From: Trema orientale
Lineage: Eukaryota; Streptophyta; Magnoliopsida; Rosales; Cannabaceae
Assembly (NCBI GenBank): GCA_002914845.1
Contig: JXTC01000167.1
Span: 466,343-530,342 of the forward strand
Length of the DNA stretch: 64,000 nucleotides
Direction: 5' to 3'
How positions within the stretch are numbered: the first letter of the stretch is position 1; the number at the start of each line of letters is the position of its first letter. A program made the position numbers and the translations under genes. Under the pieces are notes generated by a model. The model saw only the letters and a list, made by a program, of their open reading frames with translations, had not been told where the DNA came from and ran no database searches. Below, piece by piece: positions 11,515-23,833 of the stretch.

Positions 11515-14015
11515 ATATAGATACCTATACTTACTAGTTGTAATTAATTACTTTTCTACGGTTCTACCAACAAAAGTCGTAAACTGTCTCTTTTAGCCAC
11601 TTACAAAGTATCTTTGACTTTTGAGGTTTCTGACTTCCAAAGGTATGTAAATATGTTGCAATTACGATCTTGTCTAGATTAAAAGATTTTATCGTGGATA
11701 GGGAGTATTCTTTTTTTTTTCCCAGCAAAAGAAAAAGAAAAGGTTTTTTCGACATTTTTCTTCTTCGTTCTAGATTATTATTTTTAAAAATAAATTAATT
11801 AATTTGGGATTTTTTTTTTTTACTTCATAAAAATATGAAGTTTTGGGAGCTAAATATATTTAAAATCCGTGAGTTGAAGCTGAGGGTCAAATAGAATATA
11901 GAAAAGAAAGTAAGAAACAAATTAATTAAACGCGTTAGAACATCCAAAAAAAAAACTACGCTTAAGGGTTTTTTTCTTGGGGCGGGGGAATGTACAAGGG
12001 TAGTATTTGACTATCAACACTACGCTTATTTTATTCCCCACATCGATCTGACTCCAAAGTCCAAGACTCTAAATGGTTGTTCTTTAAAAAATAATAATAA
12101 TAATAAATAAATAAAAATTAAAAAAAAAAGTCCAAATGGTTGCGTAATAAGGATTAAAGTTTTTTTTTTTTTTAAAAAAAAAATTCAAAAGCTGTCCATC
12201 AGAGTGGTTCTTTGTAGAGATGTGATCATTTCGTAAGAGATTAAACTAAACCAATTATAGATGTGGTTCACTTATGTGGATATGACCGTGATAAACCAAT
12301 TGTTCATGAGCGACTCTATATATGTTAACATAATCGTGCTGCAAGAGTGATTGTTGAACGACTGTTGTTGCTATCACAACTCTTAGCCAAGTATACATAA
12401 CGTGGTTATAATTCACTTCTCTTTTAGCCACCTATTATTATTGTCCACGGCCCGCTATACTTGTAAGAAGCTTTTTATGCGTGCTCAACTTATCAACTTC
12501 AACCAATCGACACATCATCAATTTAAAATGCTCTTACATGATTAAGATCATGCATTGCACTACGTGCAAACCAATAATTGATTTCGTTGAATGATGCTCA
12601 GTGTGGTTGGTAGACATCTATCGTATTTTAGCAGCTCTAGTTACCAATATCAATACATAGATTCACATTTGAATAATAAGAGGTTCACTTTTAGAGCATA
12701 AATAATTTGATTGTAGTACATATGTCTTTATTTATTAATTATTGATATCGAGATATTGTATATCCATATTTGGTATATAAATAAGAACAAACTTGGAATT
12801 GATCAATCAAGCCAATTATAGGATGCATATTATAATTAATTTGGTAGTATACAAATATATGCATGTATAATGTGTGGGCATAGTGGCCTACTTGCCACTG
12901 TATATGTACAAGGGCTTGTTTGGACACGGAAAGTAGACTATAACTTGTTACGAGCGTCATTACCAGGGAGCCGGAAATTCATTGACTATTAAGGTCAATA
13001 TTTTTTTTCTTATTTTTCTAATAAGATTAGTCTATAATCGGGTTTAATTGAGTTTTAAAAGCTCATTTAGCCCCAAAAAAAAATTGAGTGTAGAAACTAT
13101 GTAGTTTCTTTTTTTTTTTTTTTTTTTTTTGAGCTAACATAAAGGATAGTGTAACTATTTCGTAGTTGATTATTAAATCTTTCAATATATAAAAAAATTA
13201 AAAAAAAATTGAAAAAAACAAGGGTCTGCTTAAAATTTCAATTACAAATGGGTTCATAACTTGAATTTATAAAAAGATTACATGTACAATTTAAATCAGG
13301 TATCAAATATGTCTGTTGAAGTATTTGCATCATCATAATACGAGATAGGCACATGAGTCTCTACTCAACCCAATTAGATGGGTTAACCAGATGGAGGCGG
13401 ATCCTCTGTCCAGGAATCTCTATCTAGGAAACTCTATCTAGCTTATTTCCTGTCTATCGAATTAAAAATGACACATCACTAATTTCTAATGAAATTCCTT
13501 CCGTCTTTAGGAACCGTCTTTAGGAAGGGGGGGAGGAGCCAAGCACCTACCTTCGTCTTCTTTATTCAACTTTTGATCTATGGTTTTTCGTTATCTGCAG
13601 TTAGTCAAGAGCTTTTCCTAAACAACAAATTAACATTCTACCAATACCCTTATAATTTTTGTATTCTCCATTCCTAAAATCCCCGATTCTGCAGAAACCA
13701 AAGCAACCAGAAATCATAAATTTTTACTTCAGAATTTTATTATAATCAATCAAAATTATTGTAATCAAAGTTCTGGGATTAAGGGAGGGAGAGAGACCTC
13801 TTTATAATCTGGTACTTTGTTCTCCAACAGAGGTGAGTATTTTTTATTAATTAAATCAAGATCCCTGATAAATTTATATTGTTAATATTGGTAAAATAAA
13901 CTGAAATCGTCAATGGTACTTTTTATTATGAAGAAAAAATATGAGACTGAGACTTGCGGTGCATCAGAAATAAAAGTCTGGAAAAACTCAAAAAAAGAGT
14001 AGAAGAAAGAATAAA
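11515..14015. other. AT-rich intergenic DNA
   Basis: No coding region, RNA gene or clear element was recognised. Homopolymer A/T runs are common (for example near 11810, 12165 and 13110). Confidence 0.4.
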
Positions 14016-14187
14016 GAGCAATGTTATGGGGCACCAGCACCACAGTGACATATCTGTTTGTCACTGGATGATTTAATTAATAAACTAGGTTCACATAGGC
14101 TCACTTAAATTATAATTATGATTAGTCAGTGACAGACTGACACATCACTGTGGTGCTGGGCACTACTGGTGTCCCATAGCATTACTC
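14016..14187 (-). mobile_element. Mutator-type MITE, copy 2
   Basis: This is a 172-bp inverted copy of the element at 11341-11514, sharing the AGCACCACAGTGA block near the end and the central TAATTATAATT-like core. It has its own perfect 9-bp target-site duplication, AAGAATAAA, at 14007-14015 and 14188-14196. Two independent insertions with exact duplications make the ends and family certain. Confidence 0.9.
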
Positions 14188-14390
14188 AAGAATAAAGCAA
14201 TCCCTGGTTATTTTATGTATTGGGTATCCTTTGAGATTTAATAGCATATTGGTTGGGAGAGTAAGACTAGGAAGCAGAGGGGACGATTTAGGAATTCAAA
14301 GGAGAAGCAGTGTCTTTTTCTGTTTTGATTTTTGTAATATTAAATGAAAAAACGGGGCATCCTTCTGTTACATAAATGAGATGAGATAAA

Positions 14391-14742
14391 GAGCATGTGC
14401 TGCTCTGTTTGGTAGGAGGGAAGAAGACTAGGAATGATGGAGAGTGTAAGAAGAATGGAAAATCTGAAGGAGAGAGAGGAGAATAATAATCTCTTCAATT
14501 ATTTGGTAGAATGGATGTAGAGTAGGAAGGATGGAGAGTATTTATTTATAAAATTACTATATTATCTATTTTATCTTTTTAAAATTAATTGACTTGATAG
14601 TAAATTTATCAATTCATATTTTTTCTTTTTAAATTTCTCCGATCTTTCTAATTTGAAAGGATAAATTTTTGTGGATTTAGTCTCCTTCCACTTCTCTTCT
14701 CCCTCCTTCTCTCATTCTTACCAAACAGAGCAGCACATGCTC
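14391..14742. mobile_element. TIR element (possible MITE), family unclear
   Basis: A 24-bp perfect inverted repeat starting GAGCATGTGCTGCTCTGTTT occupies 14391-14414 and 14719-14742 and encloses about 300 bp of non-coding DNA, purine-rich at the left and pyrimidine-rich at the right. I see no matching target-site duplication, so the true ends may lie further out or be decayed. The TTTGGT word in the terminal repeats recalls hAT-type MITEs, but the family is not established. Confidence 0.65.
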
Positions 14743-17700
14743 TCCCTTCATCCCTCTCCCTCTACCCCTCTTCATCCCTCCAAAAATCCCTACTATCAAA
14801 CATAGACGTATCATTTTTTCTTTTTCTTTTTTTTTTTTTTTTTGCTTGAAGTGTCATTTTTTCATTTGCTGGACAGGAAATACTTTCTGGACAGTGGATC
14901 CAGCTCATAATTACATTTTCCTGACCCCTCGTCTCCCATATCACTACTTTTCAAGATACTGAGACAAAAACCGGGGTCCAGGAGGGTCTAGCCCGTCATC
15001 CGATCCAAGTCAGACGGCTGCTCAGGTCCTAGCAAAACACTGCATCACAGGTCGCATATCAATGTTACACGTGGTGACAGTGGGCCAAGGAGGTGATAAT
15101 TTTTGGGGAAAAAAATAAAAAAAGCACTAATTTGCACACTGGTTGAAGAAATAAGGCTTTTTTCACCAATTTAATCATTGTAATTTGTTAATATAAACTT
15201 CTTGAAACCAAGATCAAGCGTTTGTGAACATATATATTGGGAGATGAATATCGTGGTCTTTTATTTATTTATTACAAATAACGATGCCTTTTATTTAAAC
15301 AAGATCACCTGTTAAAAGAGATGAAAAGGATAAAAGGCATAGAATCAACCCAATATCTATCGCTCGATAGAAAGAGTCGCCAAACAGTGGGCTTCGCCAA
15401 ACATCGGGCCTCTGTTCCCAGAATGGAGAATAAAATGACAAAACCATAATTAGCAACGAAAAAAGTGACTTAACATCAAGGTAAATAAGAACATGTAACA
15501 AAAAAAAAAGGTTGAACACAATTCAATCCTCGTACCACTTTAAGTCCATCACATACAGAAACAATTTCGGTCAAATTCAACTGGGCAGCCAGTAAAAGGC
15601 CTTCACCTCAACGGAGAAACAACAAGACAACAAGATGGTATGCTACCTCTTTTTTTTTATATAATGAAAAGAGGAGGAGGAGGCGACCAGCGTGACAATC
15701 CTAGCGTGACTATAGGAGCTCTAATCCCATTCAGGAATGTTCCCCAAGACCCTAGATGGTCTGCCACCTCTTAATTGTTCTTAAGTATAGTTAAGAAATG
15801 TATTTAGACCATAGACACTTTAGTATCCACACAGTACACCAAAAACAATGGAAGAACTTAAAGGAAACGGGAACAGTATAATTGAAAGTCTCAGTTTAAT
15901 TACTAGCTATTAGCCATAACAGTAATGCTCAAGTACATATATATATATATGCACAAATGCTTCTTAAATCTACCATCGAAATGTGGAATCACAAATTTAG
16001 CTTAAATATATAATATCCACTAGCTTCTTGACGTGTATAACTTCAGTCCCCAATTCCCTCAAGACCAAAAAATGTTGGTGTAAATTTTTTTATATATAAT
16101 TTTTGACACCGTTCAGTACATAGAATTAGGATTGAGAAAGAATATTAATTATTATCTTAGTTTATATAAATATTATATATCGCAATATTAGTCAAATTTG
16201 CATGAGATAACTATTCTCATTCAGATAGCTAATTTGTTCGACAAAATAAAAGAGACGGGCATTACTGAGTTAGGGTCCAACCCAAAGACTGGTCGACTAC
16301 ACATACCACCTCTCTTTCAATCTAGAAGCCGAAACTTATTGAGTAGCTTCTTTCATGAATTTTACTTTTGCAAAATTTTTTCACTCATAAACTTAATTAT
16401 ATTAATTAACCAACCAAGCCGTGTAATAGTAAATTCAATAGAAGACAAATTACAAATAATCTATATCGTTTGTAAAGAATCGGCAAAACAAATAGTATCA
16501 TATTCATAGCTAGGGACAATAGAAATGTAAGAGTAATATAAATGATATACCTACAACTCCACAGAGGAAATAACTAGTGGAGCTTTATTAGATATAGTTC
16601 TTTTAAATCAATATTCAGTTTTCACTACCCAAATTCACTCTCGAGTAACTTTTCGAACTGATGCATATATTTGCATACTTTCGATTGCATAAATCTTTCA
16701 ACATTAAATCTTAGAAATTATAAATATAGAAGAAACTACAATAAAATAAATAAATAAATAAACAAAAAAGAATATGGAATGAAACAATAAAATCAAACAA
16801 GCATGTCTTGATTAAATGAAATAAAACACCTATAGATGGTCGCAAGCTTAACTGGATTAGTAACCATACCTGCATCTAAAATTCAGTTCTTCCACTCTAA
16901 TGTCAAAAAAATAAAATAAAATAAAACATCCATGAAACTAAATCTTGATATAATAATATATATATAAAGGATTATTAAAAACGAAAATGGAGTTTGAAAG
17001 CAAAAGTCCTACTAAAGTGCGTTTTGAAAAATCTCCCACTCCAATTGGATGGAATTTCAGACATGTATAAGTTACAAGTATCAAATTGACTCAGCTTCTA
17101 TTCCAGCCAAAAAAGGATTGACTCAGCCTATATAGTTACCTATCTTTGTTAACAAGAATGGGACATGATAACATTCATAATAACAAATCCTTGTTGACAA
17201 TAATAAGGCAACGATAACATTCATAACAAAAATTCAATACGATTTTTCCTTACAAAATAAATACAAGAGAAGAATTATAAGGAATAGTAACAAATTGTCC
17301 CATTCAATTTGGTTTTTTTTTTTTTTTAATGAAGGAATAAAAGCATTGTGCTGAGTCATGAGATTTTTGTTTAGCCAACCAAAGAAGAATAAAAATTTGG
17401 CTTGCGGGCGTACAATTCCGGTTTCAAAAGTACAACTCCAGTTGATTGGTTGCCACGTCGTGAAACATTTCTTATTCTCAATCTCTTATACTTCTCGTGA
17501 TCGATTTGTTTTTTATTTTATTATTGTTCATTTGTCTATTAAATTTTTTTGCTAGAATTATTTTTCTAGTCTGCTTATGTTGTGTTTGTGCAGCTACGAT
17601 TTTTTTTTTTTTTTTTAAGGTAGCTAAGAAATGAACCACCTGTCTTTTTTCTTTTAAGTGGAAAAATGAACCACATATGAATCAATTTTTGTTGATAACT

Positions 17701-17762
17701 ATGAAAATATTTATATTTTGTGGGTATTACTAAAGTAATTAGTAACTGTAGGAATTAATTAT
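14743..17762. other. AT-rich intergenic DNA
   Basis: No gene was recognised. Short open frames around 15295-15519 and 16198-16509 have no family motifs, and simple-sequence runs occur throughout. Confidence 0.4.
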
Positions 17763-18627
17763 GATAAAATTTGAATTTTTATAGTATTTTTTCAAAAAAA
17801 TTGAAAAATTCCGGAATTTGAAATTGTTCTGGAAAATCCCGGATTTAATTATAAAAATACCACTTTTAAAAGTATTTAAAAAAATATCATTTTTTAGTGA
17901 TTGATGAGATATTTAAGGTAACTAGTCGAGTTACCTGAGGTAACTTGAACAGTTACTTCAAGTAACAGGATTAGTTAACTGTTCAAGTTACTCTAAGTAA
18001 CCTAACTGGTTACCTCGAGTACCATTGAAAAATACCAAATTTAAAGAAAAAATGGTATTTTTCTAAATATTTTTTTAAAGTGTTATTTTTTTAATAATAT
18101 TTTTAAAAAGTAATATTTTTCTAAATCAATCCTGGATTTTTCAAAAAAATCAGTCCATTCGGGATTTTTCAATTTTTGGTATCTTGGGCCTGGAATTTTG
18201 TAAATAGCCCATTAATTATACAAAATTCCAGGCCCAAAGTACCAAAATTTAAAAAATCCCGGATGGATTGATTTTTTTGAAAAATCTCGGTTTTATTTAG
18301 AAAAATATCACTTTTTAAAATTATTATTAGAAAAATAACATTTTTAAAAACTATTTAGAAAAATACTATTTTTTCAATGGTACTCGAGATAACCAGTTAG
18401 GTTACTTAGAGTAACCAATTCAATTACTTGAAGTAACTATTCAAGTTACCTGAGGTAACTTGATTAGCTACCTTAAGTATCTCAACAATTAATAAAAAGT
18501 GATATTTTTCTAAATATTTTTAAAAGTGATATTTTTATAATTAAATCTGGGATTTTTCAGAACAATTTTAAAATTCTGGGATTTTTCAATTTTTTTGAAA
18601 AATTCCCATAAAAAATCAAATTTCCTC
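17763..18627. mobile_element. Large foldback element with GTTAC palindrome arrays
   Basis: The 865-bp element is almost entirely an inverted repeat with arms of roughly 420 bp, folding about a centre near 18200. It is flanked by an 8-bp duplication, TTAATTAT, at 17755-17762 and 18628-18635. Each arm carries a row of 15-bp palindromes of form GTTAC-N5-GTAAC (left arm at 17930-17944, 17952-17966 and 17987-18001), mirrored in the right arm. There is no coding sequence. A transcript would form a very long hairpin. Confidence 0.85.
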
Positions 18628-18879
18628 TTAATTATAACCAAAGTAAAATTGACATCGGGTTTACTTGGGTTTTACCATTAAAAAAGAAAAGATTTACAAA
18701 TATACGGTGTTAGAAAATTTAGAGTTTTTATACAACCTCTAATTGGTATTTTCAAAAACATGACAATAAACACGCGGTAGCATGAGTTGTAAATAAAGTT
18801 ATCCTTATTGTTATTAGTGTTTATATACAAAAAATCATTATATATATTTCAAGTCTTCAGCTAGCTGAGTGATTTTGAT

Positions 18880-19437
18880 ACACACGTGCAAGGATCAAAC
18901 TTGTTGCCATCACTTTTTTTTTTCTTTTTTTTTTTAATTCTATTCCCTCTTTTATTTTATTTTATTGTTCCTTTTCCCCCTTTTTTTCACTCTTTTTCTA
19001 ATTCACTTTGTTTATTTAAGAAGGCATAAACTCCTCTTGGTTTCTTTTTAATTATTTTTTTATTTTACTCTATTTCCCTTATTTTATTTTTTGTTTCTTT
19101 CGTCCCCTATAAGGGTTTAAAAGACATTTACTGTCAAAAAGTAATAAATATTACAAATATATGGTAAGGCAAAGAAATATGTTTTTATAAGGAGAAAAGT
19201 TAAAAGAATTAGAAAAATATAGTGGTCAAAATATGGTGGCACATTTTGCAATTTTGATCAAATTTATAAATCACTTGTTATACAAATTAAAGTGTAAAAG
19301 ACACCTAAAAAATCTTTTAGCAATGTGGATTTGACCTTCTTTCTCTCTTTCTTTATTAGGGGTCGATTTCCACTAACCCCTCATTCTCATTTCTGTTCCA
19401 TTTTTTCTTCTTTTTTTTTTTCCTTTTTCCACTTTTT
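18880..19437. repeat. Pyrimidine-rich low-complexity tract
   Basis: Long T and CT-rich runs with little else. No gene is seen. The tract leads into the degenerate tandem repeat that follows. Confidence 0.5.
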
Positions 19438-20290
19438 GGAATAATTAGCTACATTTAAAAAAAAATGGTTATTGGATTATTTTTTCATTTTTTTTATTCT
19501 TTTTTCCTTTTTTTTCTTCTTGCGCTAATGAGCTATATATTTTTTTTTAATAAAGAAATTGGTTACTGGATATCGGTTACTAGTTACCAATTTTTTTTGG
19601 AATTGGTTACTAGTTATTAGTTCTTTTGGTATCTTTTTTTTTTAATTTTTCCTTCTTTTAATTTTTTTTATTATTTTTTTACTTTTTTTCCTTTTCTAGG
19701 AATAATGAGCTACAATTTTTTTAAAAGAAAACCGGTTACCGGTTACTGGATATTGGTTATCAGTTACCAATTTTTTTGGAATTAGTTACTAGTTATTAAT
19801 TCATTTTGTATCTTTTTCTTTTTTTTCATTTTTCCTTCTTTTACTTATTTTTCATTTTTTTTCATTTTTTCCTCTTATTAGGATGATGAGCTATAATTTT
19901 TTTTTAAAAAAAAAAAAATAGTTACTAATTATTAGTTCTTTTGGTATCTTTTTTTTTTTTCATTTTTTCTTCTTTTACTTTTTTTCCCTTTTTTCCTCTC
20001 CTAGGGATAATCAGCTACAATTATTCTTTTTTAGTTAAAGAAAACTAGTTATTAGATACTGGTTACCAATTACCAATTTTTCTTGACTTGGTTACTAGTT
20101 ATTAATTCATCTGGTGTCCTTTTTTTTTCCCTTCTTTTACTTTTTTTCCTTCTTTTATTTTTTTTTCTTTTTCCCCCAAGGATAATGAACTACAAAATTT
20201 TATTTTTATTTTTATTTTTTTAAAACTGGTTACCTGTTACCAATCTAGAATTAGAATTACTGATTATTGGTAACTAGTTATTAGTTCATC
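19438..20290. repeat. Degenerate tandem repeat with GGTTACTGGTTACC words
   Basis: About six diverged units follow each other, with starts near 19438, 19519, 19696, 19877, 20001 and 20175. Each begins near a word like AGGATAATGAGCTACAA, passes through poly-T or poly-A, then GGTTACTGG...GTTACCAATTTTT, then GTTACTAGTTATTAGTTC and TTTGGTATC, and ends in a pyrimidine tract. Unit length varies from about 80 to 180 bp. GTTAC/TTACC words continue in less regular form to about 20800. Confidence 0.7.
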
Positions 20291-21468
20291 TTCTGATTAC
20301 TGACTACTAATTTGGCTTCCTAGTTCATCTATTTTGTTTTTAATTTTTTTTATTTTCTATTTTTTTTTTCATTGAGCCATGCTCTTCCTTTTTTTGATAC
20401 TTTTTTTTTTGTTTTTTTATTTTCCTTCTTTTAATTGAGCTATTAGATCTTTTTACTAGATACCAATAGCTGATATAGTTACTAATTATTAATAACTAGG
20501 TTACTTTGGGTTCTATAATTAGTTACAAATTATTAGTTACCAATTACAAATTTTGTTACTGGTTATTCTAGTTACAGTTACCAATTTGCTTATTGGTTTC
20601 CATATTAGTGGATAGTTACAAAGACTAGTGACTGGTTACCACTTTAGTTATTAGTTTTTGGTTACCATCATCCAATTTGGTTACCGATTATAAATTACCA
20701 ACTTGATTACGAGTTGTCAATTCTAAGAATAGTTACTGATTACTGATTACAAGGTTGGTTACTAGTTATTTTGGTAACCAGTTACTGATTATCAGTTGCT
20801 AATCTAATTAAACCTTAATCAATATCTACTTCTAATTTTTTTTTTCATTAAGGTATTTTATCAAATGTGTAGCAGTCGCTCACCTAGTTTAACTAGTTAC
20901 TAATCTAACTAAAATTTCTAATTTTTTTTTAATTGTGGTATTTCAAGAAACATGTTGTAGTCGCAACCATGATGGGAGAAAAAGTAATTTTTTTGTAATC
21001 TTAAATACAAGAAGCAAAGAGTAAAATGATTTACAATAACGATAAGAGTAGTTTCGTATAAGTTGTACGAAAGGCATCAACAATCAAAGTAATCAATATA
21101 GAAATTATATTTTGAGTCAATAATACCAATTTTTCTCGCCAATCTTATAATTCTCTTGAACGAATTTCCCTTCCTTGTACTCCTAAGATTGATCATAAGC
21201 TCTTTTATATTTTCATCCCAAAACCTTACCACAATCCTTGCAGTGAACATCAGCAACTGTGAGAAGACTAGTAATAAACACATATCCCAAACCCAAAAAA
21301 GAGCAATGATAAAATAACAAATTCAGCTACACTCAGTTTCAAATAACTTAATGTCAATAAACAATCCACCAATAAATACTCTTCACTCTTGAGCAATTTC
21401 AGCTTCCAAAAGTAAAACAAACAACCCAGAAAGAAAAAATTGACCTAAAAATTTCATCGAACACTTAC
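20291..21468. other. Intergenic DNA with scattered GTTAC words
   Basis: The GTTACTGGTTACC-like words continue and thin out by about 20820. Beyond that no gene is visible. A 68-codon minus-strand frame at 21077-21283 has no recognised family. Confidence 0.4.
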
Positions 21469-21558
21469 AGTCATGTTAATAGGTCCACGATATCCATAAA
21501 CTTCAGAGAAGTAAGGAAGAGTACCAACGTGATCCAAGTGGCTGCCCAAAACCACAAG
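21469..21558 (-). pseudogene. Gene fragment resembling CPSF73-II / Integrator subunit 11
   Basis: On the minus strand this reads LGSHLDHVGTLPYFSEVYGY and then RGPINMT, followed at once by a splice-donor-like GTAAGT. It resembles the metallo-beta-lactamase motif region of the RNA endonuclease family CPSF73-II/INTS11 (known pattern: HFHLDH, then LPYF.EV.GY.GPI.MT). The first histidine of HxHxDH is lost (GSHLDH), so it cannot be active. A colinear short match, HYPDFSRI, sits upstream at 22320-22343 on the same strand, where this family has a YPDFS motif. The retained donor suggests a DNA-level copy, not a processed one. It is too short to be sure. Confidence 0.55.
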
Positions 21559-23639
21559 CACAAAACTCACCAAAATCACAATAAGTTTTAGACTAAACTT
21601 GACATCGAGCTCAATAAAGCAAGAGAGATTGGGGTAAAGAGTTTACAAGTGAATGATAATGACTTAGCATATTATGTTCATCTTAGTTTGATAGTGTTCT
21701 ATATCGATATAGATGGACTTACCGCCTCGTAATTATAACCCCTCTAGTTAATTAAAACTGGTATATAAACAGTATCACATTCGTCAGTTTCCAACTATTT
21801 ATTTTTCTGCACTTTATTTCTATCGCTAACTTCTAGTTGAGGCCATGGTCATTTATTCGCCTCAGTTAACTAGTAACATTTAATTCTCTACCTATTTATT
21901 TATTGTACTATTATATTACTTCTAGTCTTCAGTTAACAATATGGTCAGTTTATTCGCATCCGTCAATTTTTAATATTATCTCTAGAATAAACAAAGCTTT
22001 TACAAGAATAATAAAATTGAAAAATCACTTCAAATATATTACCAAGAATGAGGAGAAGACCCTTTGAGGAATTTGTTTTATTGGTCTGCAATCTTAGATT
22101 GAGAAGATTGACGACGTTTGGGTTGACGTCCTTAACGACTCATGCTCTTCCGACGCCAGTGGGTTCAATCTAGAGATTGTACACCTTACAAATGCGTCGA
22201 TGTATTACCAGCTGACATCATCAGTGATCTCATCCAGAAAGAGGGTAAGGAAAAGCGAGTTGATTGGCTTTGAATGGTGAGGGTGCCCAGGAGAAAGGGA
22301 GTGCAAAATGGTGAAGAAGAATCCGAGAGAAATCTGGATAGTGAGATGTGGTATTTTTCATTAAATACCGTATGAAAAAAAATAAAAAGATATGTACCGT
22401 ATATTTGATATATTTTTTTAGAATCACTATATATTGCCTAATTTTCATAAGGAAACTAGATCATACACGACATTTCTGGAAAAGAACTTGAAAAATACGA
22501 TAGATCAGACTTTTTTTCAATTTTCGTACTAATCTTTTAAGAAAAATATCATTTTTTAAAATGGTTACTAGTTGCTGGTTACTATTTTTTTAATTTTAAA
22601 TTATTTTGTTAGTAGTTACCAGTGTTCGCAATTTGATTACCAGTTATTATTTTTAAAAAATAGTATTTTTTTAAAAATTATTCAAAAAATAGTATTTTTC
22701 TAAAAAAATGTAGTACGCAAATTGAAAAAAAAAATTGTACACGAATTATTAAAAAAAACACTGACCACCATATTTTTGTTTTTGTTTTTGTTTTTTTTTT
22801 TTTGTTTTGTATGTAAAAGTCTAGAAACCCAATTGACGTATGAGTATTTTTTTTCTTTTCAATTTTATGAGATCTCATTATTTTTTCATGGTTTAACCGG
22901 CATTTGGACCCGGTTACCATAAACATCAATCGAATTATTTTCTCGGATGCACTTTTCTTCGTTGGTTTTTAATTGTCATTTTTAAAAATCATTTTAGCTT
23001 TTATTTTTAATTTATGTTACACCACTACTTTTTTAAATTCTAATAATAAAGTTTGTACTTCCATATTGAATATTGACTTCGGTTATTATTGCTATTTTAA
23101 CAAATATCTCTTTGAAATTTAAAAAGTGATGTTCTCGTTATTTGAATTTTGAAATTGTTCCAAATTTCATCATTGCGTCTTATTTTCGACCATTTCCTTG
23201 ATGGAAATACTTATGTGGCAAATTTACGAAGATAATTGGATAGCAAAACAAAAAACAAAAATAAAAATGCCAAAACCAAAACAACCTCTCTCTTATCTAT
23301 CATCCTAACTCATATTGGGTCTCGACGAGTTTGACAATATGTAAATTCTTTATCCGTGGTATGAAAATGTTTCTTCCCCGCTTGAAGTGGAACTCAGGGG
23401 ACTTCTCTTCGTATTACGGGTTTGTTCAGACGTTGGCTGGTAGAACGCTTCCACTTTTATGGATTGCCAAGAAGTGGTAAAGGCGGTTGTTTCGAGAAAG
23501 ATAACGTTTAGGTCTCAGTCGCATCTTTTTTATGATATTTTTTCCTGTTTAGATGATTGGTTTGTTTAATGTTTTTTTTTTTGGATTCCTCGTAATCAAA
23601 ATGTTCCCATGAGATGGCTTATTGGGCCCTTAGGCTTAA
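21559..23639. other. Intergenic DNA
   Basis: It holds the short upstream CPSF73-II-like word at 22320-22343 and another GTTAC-rich stretch near 22550-22700. An unrecognised stretch at about 23350-23640 has better base composition than its surroundings but contains in-frame stops, and I could not assign it to a family. Confidence 0.35.
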
Positions 23640-23655
23640 GATCTCTTGGAACTTT

Positions 23656-23817
23656 TTTTTTTTTTTTTTTAAAGTGGGGTTTAACTAATGACCACCACTT
23701 ACTACAAATTAAAAGAAAATGACACACACATACTACCAAGATTTAAACCCCTGACCCCCCCAAACACACACACACAACTCTCAAACCTTAGACCAACTGA
23801 GCTAACTCCAGTTGGCT
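23656..23817 (-). mobile_element. tRNA-derived SINE with target-site duplications
   Basis: On the minus strand this 162-bp unit starts GCCAACTGGAGTTAGCTCAG. It contains a box A-like TAGCTCAGTTGG and about 50 bp later a decayed box B-like GGGTTTAAATCTTGG, then a unique body and a poly-A tail (plus-strand T run at about 23653-23670). A 16-bp target-site duplication, GATCTCTTGGAACTTT, flanks it at 23640-23655 and 23818-23833. Polymerase III boxes, an A tail and a long duplication together define a SINE moved by LINE machinery. Confidence 0.88.
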
Positions 23818-23833
23818 GATCTCTTGGAACTTT

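Noticed and set aside
15295-15519. 74-codon hydrophobic minus-strand frame as a small membrane protein gene
   Set aside because: Leu/Phe/Ser richness follows from base composition. No start context, homology or conserved motif is visible.
19438-20290. CRISPR-like or regular satellite array
   Set aside because: Unit length and sequence vary widely, there are no unique spacers, and the host is a plant.
23350-23640. Possible coding exon on the plus strand
   Set aside because: Composition looks slightly gene-like, but stops interrupt the frame and I recognise no domain. It is perhaps an old element fragment.
23740-23817. tRNA gene on the minus strand
   Set aside because: Box A and a weak box B are present, but there is no acceptor-stem pairing or anticodon arm. 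The unit has an A tail and a 16-bp duplication, so it is a SINE.
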